The position numbers and the translations under genes are program-made. The notes beneath the pieces were generated by a model that saw only the letters and a list, made by a program, of their open reading frames with translations, ran no database searches and was not told the DNA's origin. Source: Firm-04 sp045627405 (GTDB taxonomy: Bacteria; Bacillota; Clostridia; Oscillospirales; Ruminococcaceae). From it: 15,315 nucleotides of DNA. The stretch covers positions 1 through 15,315 of the forward strand of contig JAZQNP010000096.1 in the NCBI GenBank assembly GCA_045627405.1. Direction: 5' to 3'. Of this stretch, positions 14,391 to 15,315 are shown piece by piece; position 1 is the stretch's first letter, and every line of letters begins with the position of its first letter.

Positions 14391-14426
14391 AATTCATAGG
14401 GAGTATTATAGCACAGACTATGAATT
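14391..14426. repeat. Perfect 9-bp inverted repeat around the -10 box
   Basis: AATTCATAG (14391-14399) and CTATGAATT (14418-14426) are exact inverted copies flanking the TATAAT of the minus-strand promoter, 27 bp from centre to centre. The position suits a dimeric repressor operator or a TTCATA-binding regulator. Confidence 0.5.
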
Positions 14427-14433
14427 TTGTCAA
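14405..14433 (-). promoter_or_regulatory. Perfect consensus promoter (TTGACA-N17-TATAAT, extended -10)
   Basis: On the minus strand: -35 TTGACA (14428-14433), exactly 17 bases, -10 TATAAT (14405-14410), with TG one base before the -10. It is the strongest promoter in the window, of the kind typical of stable RNA genes. It reads towards the terminator at 14299-14327 and the permease. Confidence 0.85.
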
Positions 14434-14468
14434 CCCCTTTTCGGAAATTTCTGCATTGGATTATGGAA

Positions 14469-14518
14469 AAACACGCCCCCAGAGCATTGCTTAATTAGCA
14501 AGCTCTGGGGGCGTGTTT
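14469..14518. terminator. Very strong bidirectional hairpin terminator
   Basis: A 17-bp perfect outer stem (arms 14469-14485 and 14502-14518, core CGCCCCCAGAGC) plus a 5-bp inner stem TTGCT/AGCAA. The plus strand follows with TTTTTTGTTTTTT, the minus strand with TTTTT in the outer arm. No gene on the plus strand precedes it, so it probably insulates the AT-rich right-hand DNA from the permease unit or is a leftover of a lost gene. Confidence 0.8.
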
Positions 14519-14532
14519 TTTGTTTTTTGTGG

Positions 14533-14538
14533 TATAAT
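14533..14538 (+). promoter_or_regulatory. Extended -10 promoter of the recombinase remnant
   Basis: TATAAT preceded by TGG (extended -10). The -35 position falls in the T-rich tail of the terminator and is not consensus. It lies 45 bases before the ATG at 14584. Confidence 0.45.
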
Positions 14539-14583
14539 TTTCTTAGGCGCTAGCCAAATATCTTTCTTCAAGGAGAAATCACT

Positions 14584-14931
14584 ATGACGAAACGAATTAT
14601 ACCACAAAAAGAAAAAGAACTGGATGTGCTAAACTATATGCACTCCCTATCGCAAAACATCGTATCCATTCCAGAAGTCACAACTGTTTCGGAATGGAAT
14701 GCCTATTGGCTTAACAATTACTGTGGTAGCATTAAAGATTCGACATACAGCTCATATGAAAGTGCTGTCAATAATCACATTGACAGAGTTCTTGGGAAAC
14801 GCCCTTTGAAAGAGCTAACAGTCGAGGACGTTCAGCTTTTCATCAATAGCTTAATAATCGGATTGCAGCTTGAAGAAGAAATCACTTCTAAGACAATCAA
14901 AAACATTCACGGCATCAAAATGGCGAAGTAA
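14584..14931 (+). pseudogene. Truncated tyrosine recombinase (phage/ICE-type integrase), N-terminal part only
   Basis: 115 residues with the SAM-like core-binding domain of tyrosine integrases: VSEWNAYWLNNYCGSIKDSTYSSYESAVNNHIDRVLGK-type sequence at about 36-74, then RPLKELTVEDVQLFINSL and SKTIKNIHG at about 102-110, where an intact protein (about 350-400 residues) would continue into VLHKALQQA-like helices. The whole catalytic domain with R-H-R-Y is missing, and the frame ends a few codons after the homology stops. AAGGAG lies 8 bases before the ATG, so a short protein could still be made, but it cannot recombine DNA. The region is AT-richer than the host genes. It is most likely the leftover of an integrated element whose attachment site may be the tRNA-like segment at 14331. 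Confidence 0.75.
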
Positions 14932-15029
14932 CCGCAAACTATGTCGATGATTTCGGCTTTGCAAGTGTTCCTGAATTTCTGACAGAAGCGAAAGAGAATG
15001 CCGAAACAGAAACATCACTCCTGACATAA
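14919..15029 (+). pseudogene. Out-of-frame coding tail after the recombinase remnant
   Basis: In a different frame from the recombinase remnant, 36 codons read NGEVTANYVDDFGFASVP and then a glutamate- and alanine-rich helix ending in LLT and a TAA stop. It looks like the natural C-terminal end of a protein rather than random sequence, and it has no start of its own. It probably marks the far side of a deletion whose junction lies near 14912-14919. I cannot tell whether it belonged to the integrase or to another gene of the element. Confidence 0.35.
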
Positions 15030-15315
15030 TGCCGACAACTGAGCGCACCGAAATTAGTATGATTTCTCCGTCAGGTTGACATACGGCTGAGTATGGCACA
15101 TTGATTGAGGATAGCTTTTTGTATAATAGTGGTGCTTTGATTAATATTTGATAATTGGCGAGTTTATTAAAAAATCGTATCTATTCAGTCGTCCCCCAAA
15201 AATCAGCCTGTTTCCCCAATGTTGAAAGAGAAAAATGAAGATAGAAAAAACGGCTGATTGCCAATTTACAAATAAAGCTATGATATGGTATACTGAAACC
15301 GAAGGAAGGTGAATC
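15030..15315 (+). promoter_or_regulatory. AT-rich intergenic region leading to a gene beyond the right edge
   Basis: No coding frame. It contains a TATAAT at 15122-15127 with a poorly spaced TTGATT; two TTTGAT direct repeats 11 bp apart (15136 and 15147); a split inverted repeat in which the block 15252-15266 is complementary to 15201-15208 plus 15153-15159; a promoter at 15265-15294; and GGAAGGTGA at 15303-15311, a ribosome binding site whose start codon must lie just outside the window. Confidence 0.5.
15265..15294 (+). promoter_or_regulatory. Promoter for a gene starting past the window end
   Basis: -35 TTTACA (15265-15270), 18-base spacer, -10 TATACT (15289-15294) with an upstream TGG (extended -10). 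It is followed about 8 bases later by GGAAGGTGA. The predicted transcript would be almost leaderless before the ribosome binding site. Confidence 0.6.

Larger units (their letters stand above)
14299..14400 (-). ncRNA. Putative short RNA or terminating leader upstream of the permease
   Basis: A minus-strand transcript starting near 14398 would be about 100 bases and end at the terminator. It contains a long imperfect hairpin: CTGG...CCAG, GTTGGG...CCCAAC and GGGAT...ATCC stack around an A/T-rich loop (about 14331-14378). No convincing reading frame was seen within it. Possible identities are a small RNA, a riboswitch-type leader of the permease, or a disrupted tRNA gene that keeps its original terminator. 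I could not match it to a known riboswitch class by eye. Confidence 0.5.

Noticed and set aside
14331..14400. A complete tRNA gene
   Set aside because: Only the 3' end resembles a tRNA. There is no D-arm or anticodon arm and no 5' acceptor strand.
1..15315. CRISPR array, intact insertion sequence, rRNA operon or classical defence system
   Set aside because: No regularly spaced repeats of CRISPR size, no transposase frames, no rRNA sequence and no recognised defence genes were seen.

Overview
The window looks like chromosomal DNA from a pectin-degrading, cellulosome-type member of the Oscillospiraceae (Ruminococcus-like Firmicutes). The evidence is a secreted PL11 rhamnogalacturonan lyase with a type I dockerin, Firmicutes-style Shine-Dalgarno sites and promoters, a YerC/TrpR-like repressor, and a moderately GC-rich core between AT-richer ends. 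No database search was possible. All family names rest on recognised motifs and gene order.

Layout, left to right. Positions 1-720 are AT-rich accessory DNA: two small unknown genes on the minus strand with their own promoter and terminators. Positions 900-2145 hold a two-gene minus-strand operon, a YerC/TrpR-family regulator overlapping a class I SAM methyltransferase, bounded by a consensus-like promoter and a strong terminator. Positions 2176-4920 hold the dockerin-bearing rhamnogalacturonan lyase as a single-gene unit with its own promoter and terminator. Positions 4965-7880 carry rpsO-pnp (ribosomal protein S15 and polynucleotide phosphorylase), with a structured 5' leader and a long imperfect inverted repeat between the genes. 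Positions 7897-11170 encode an OmpR-type response regulator and a large multi-pass histidine kinase. Diverging from them (11220-13070) is an ECF-type sigma factor that overlaps a single-pass membrane protein, probably its anti-sigma factor. A shared terminator separates this from a minus-strand SLC13/ArsB-like permease (13090-14235). The permease lies downstream of a short unit with a perfect TTGACA-N17-TATAAT promoter, a hairpin and an intrinsic terminator. Positions 14430-15315 are AT-rich and look mobile-element derived: a strong bidirectional hairpin, a truncated tyrosine recombinase, inverted and direct repeats, and a promoter plus ribosome binding site for a gene that starts beyond the right edge.

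The most interesting points are non-coding. (1) Four direct repeats of TTCAYA with exact 11-bp spacing lie at the rpsO promoter. This is the geometry of OmpR/PhoP-type response-regulator sites, and an OmpR-type regulator is encoded just upstream. (2) A compact minus-strand transcript at about 14299-14400 could be a small RNA or the terminating leader of the permease gene. It contains a 23-nt segment that looks like the 3' end of a tRNA including CCA, next to a broken integrase, which suggests an old attachment site. (3) Structured RNA lies before rpsO and between rpsO and pnp, and could mediate S15 and PNPase autoregulation.
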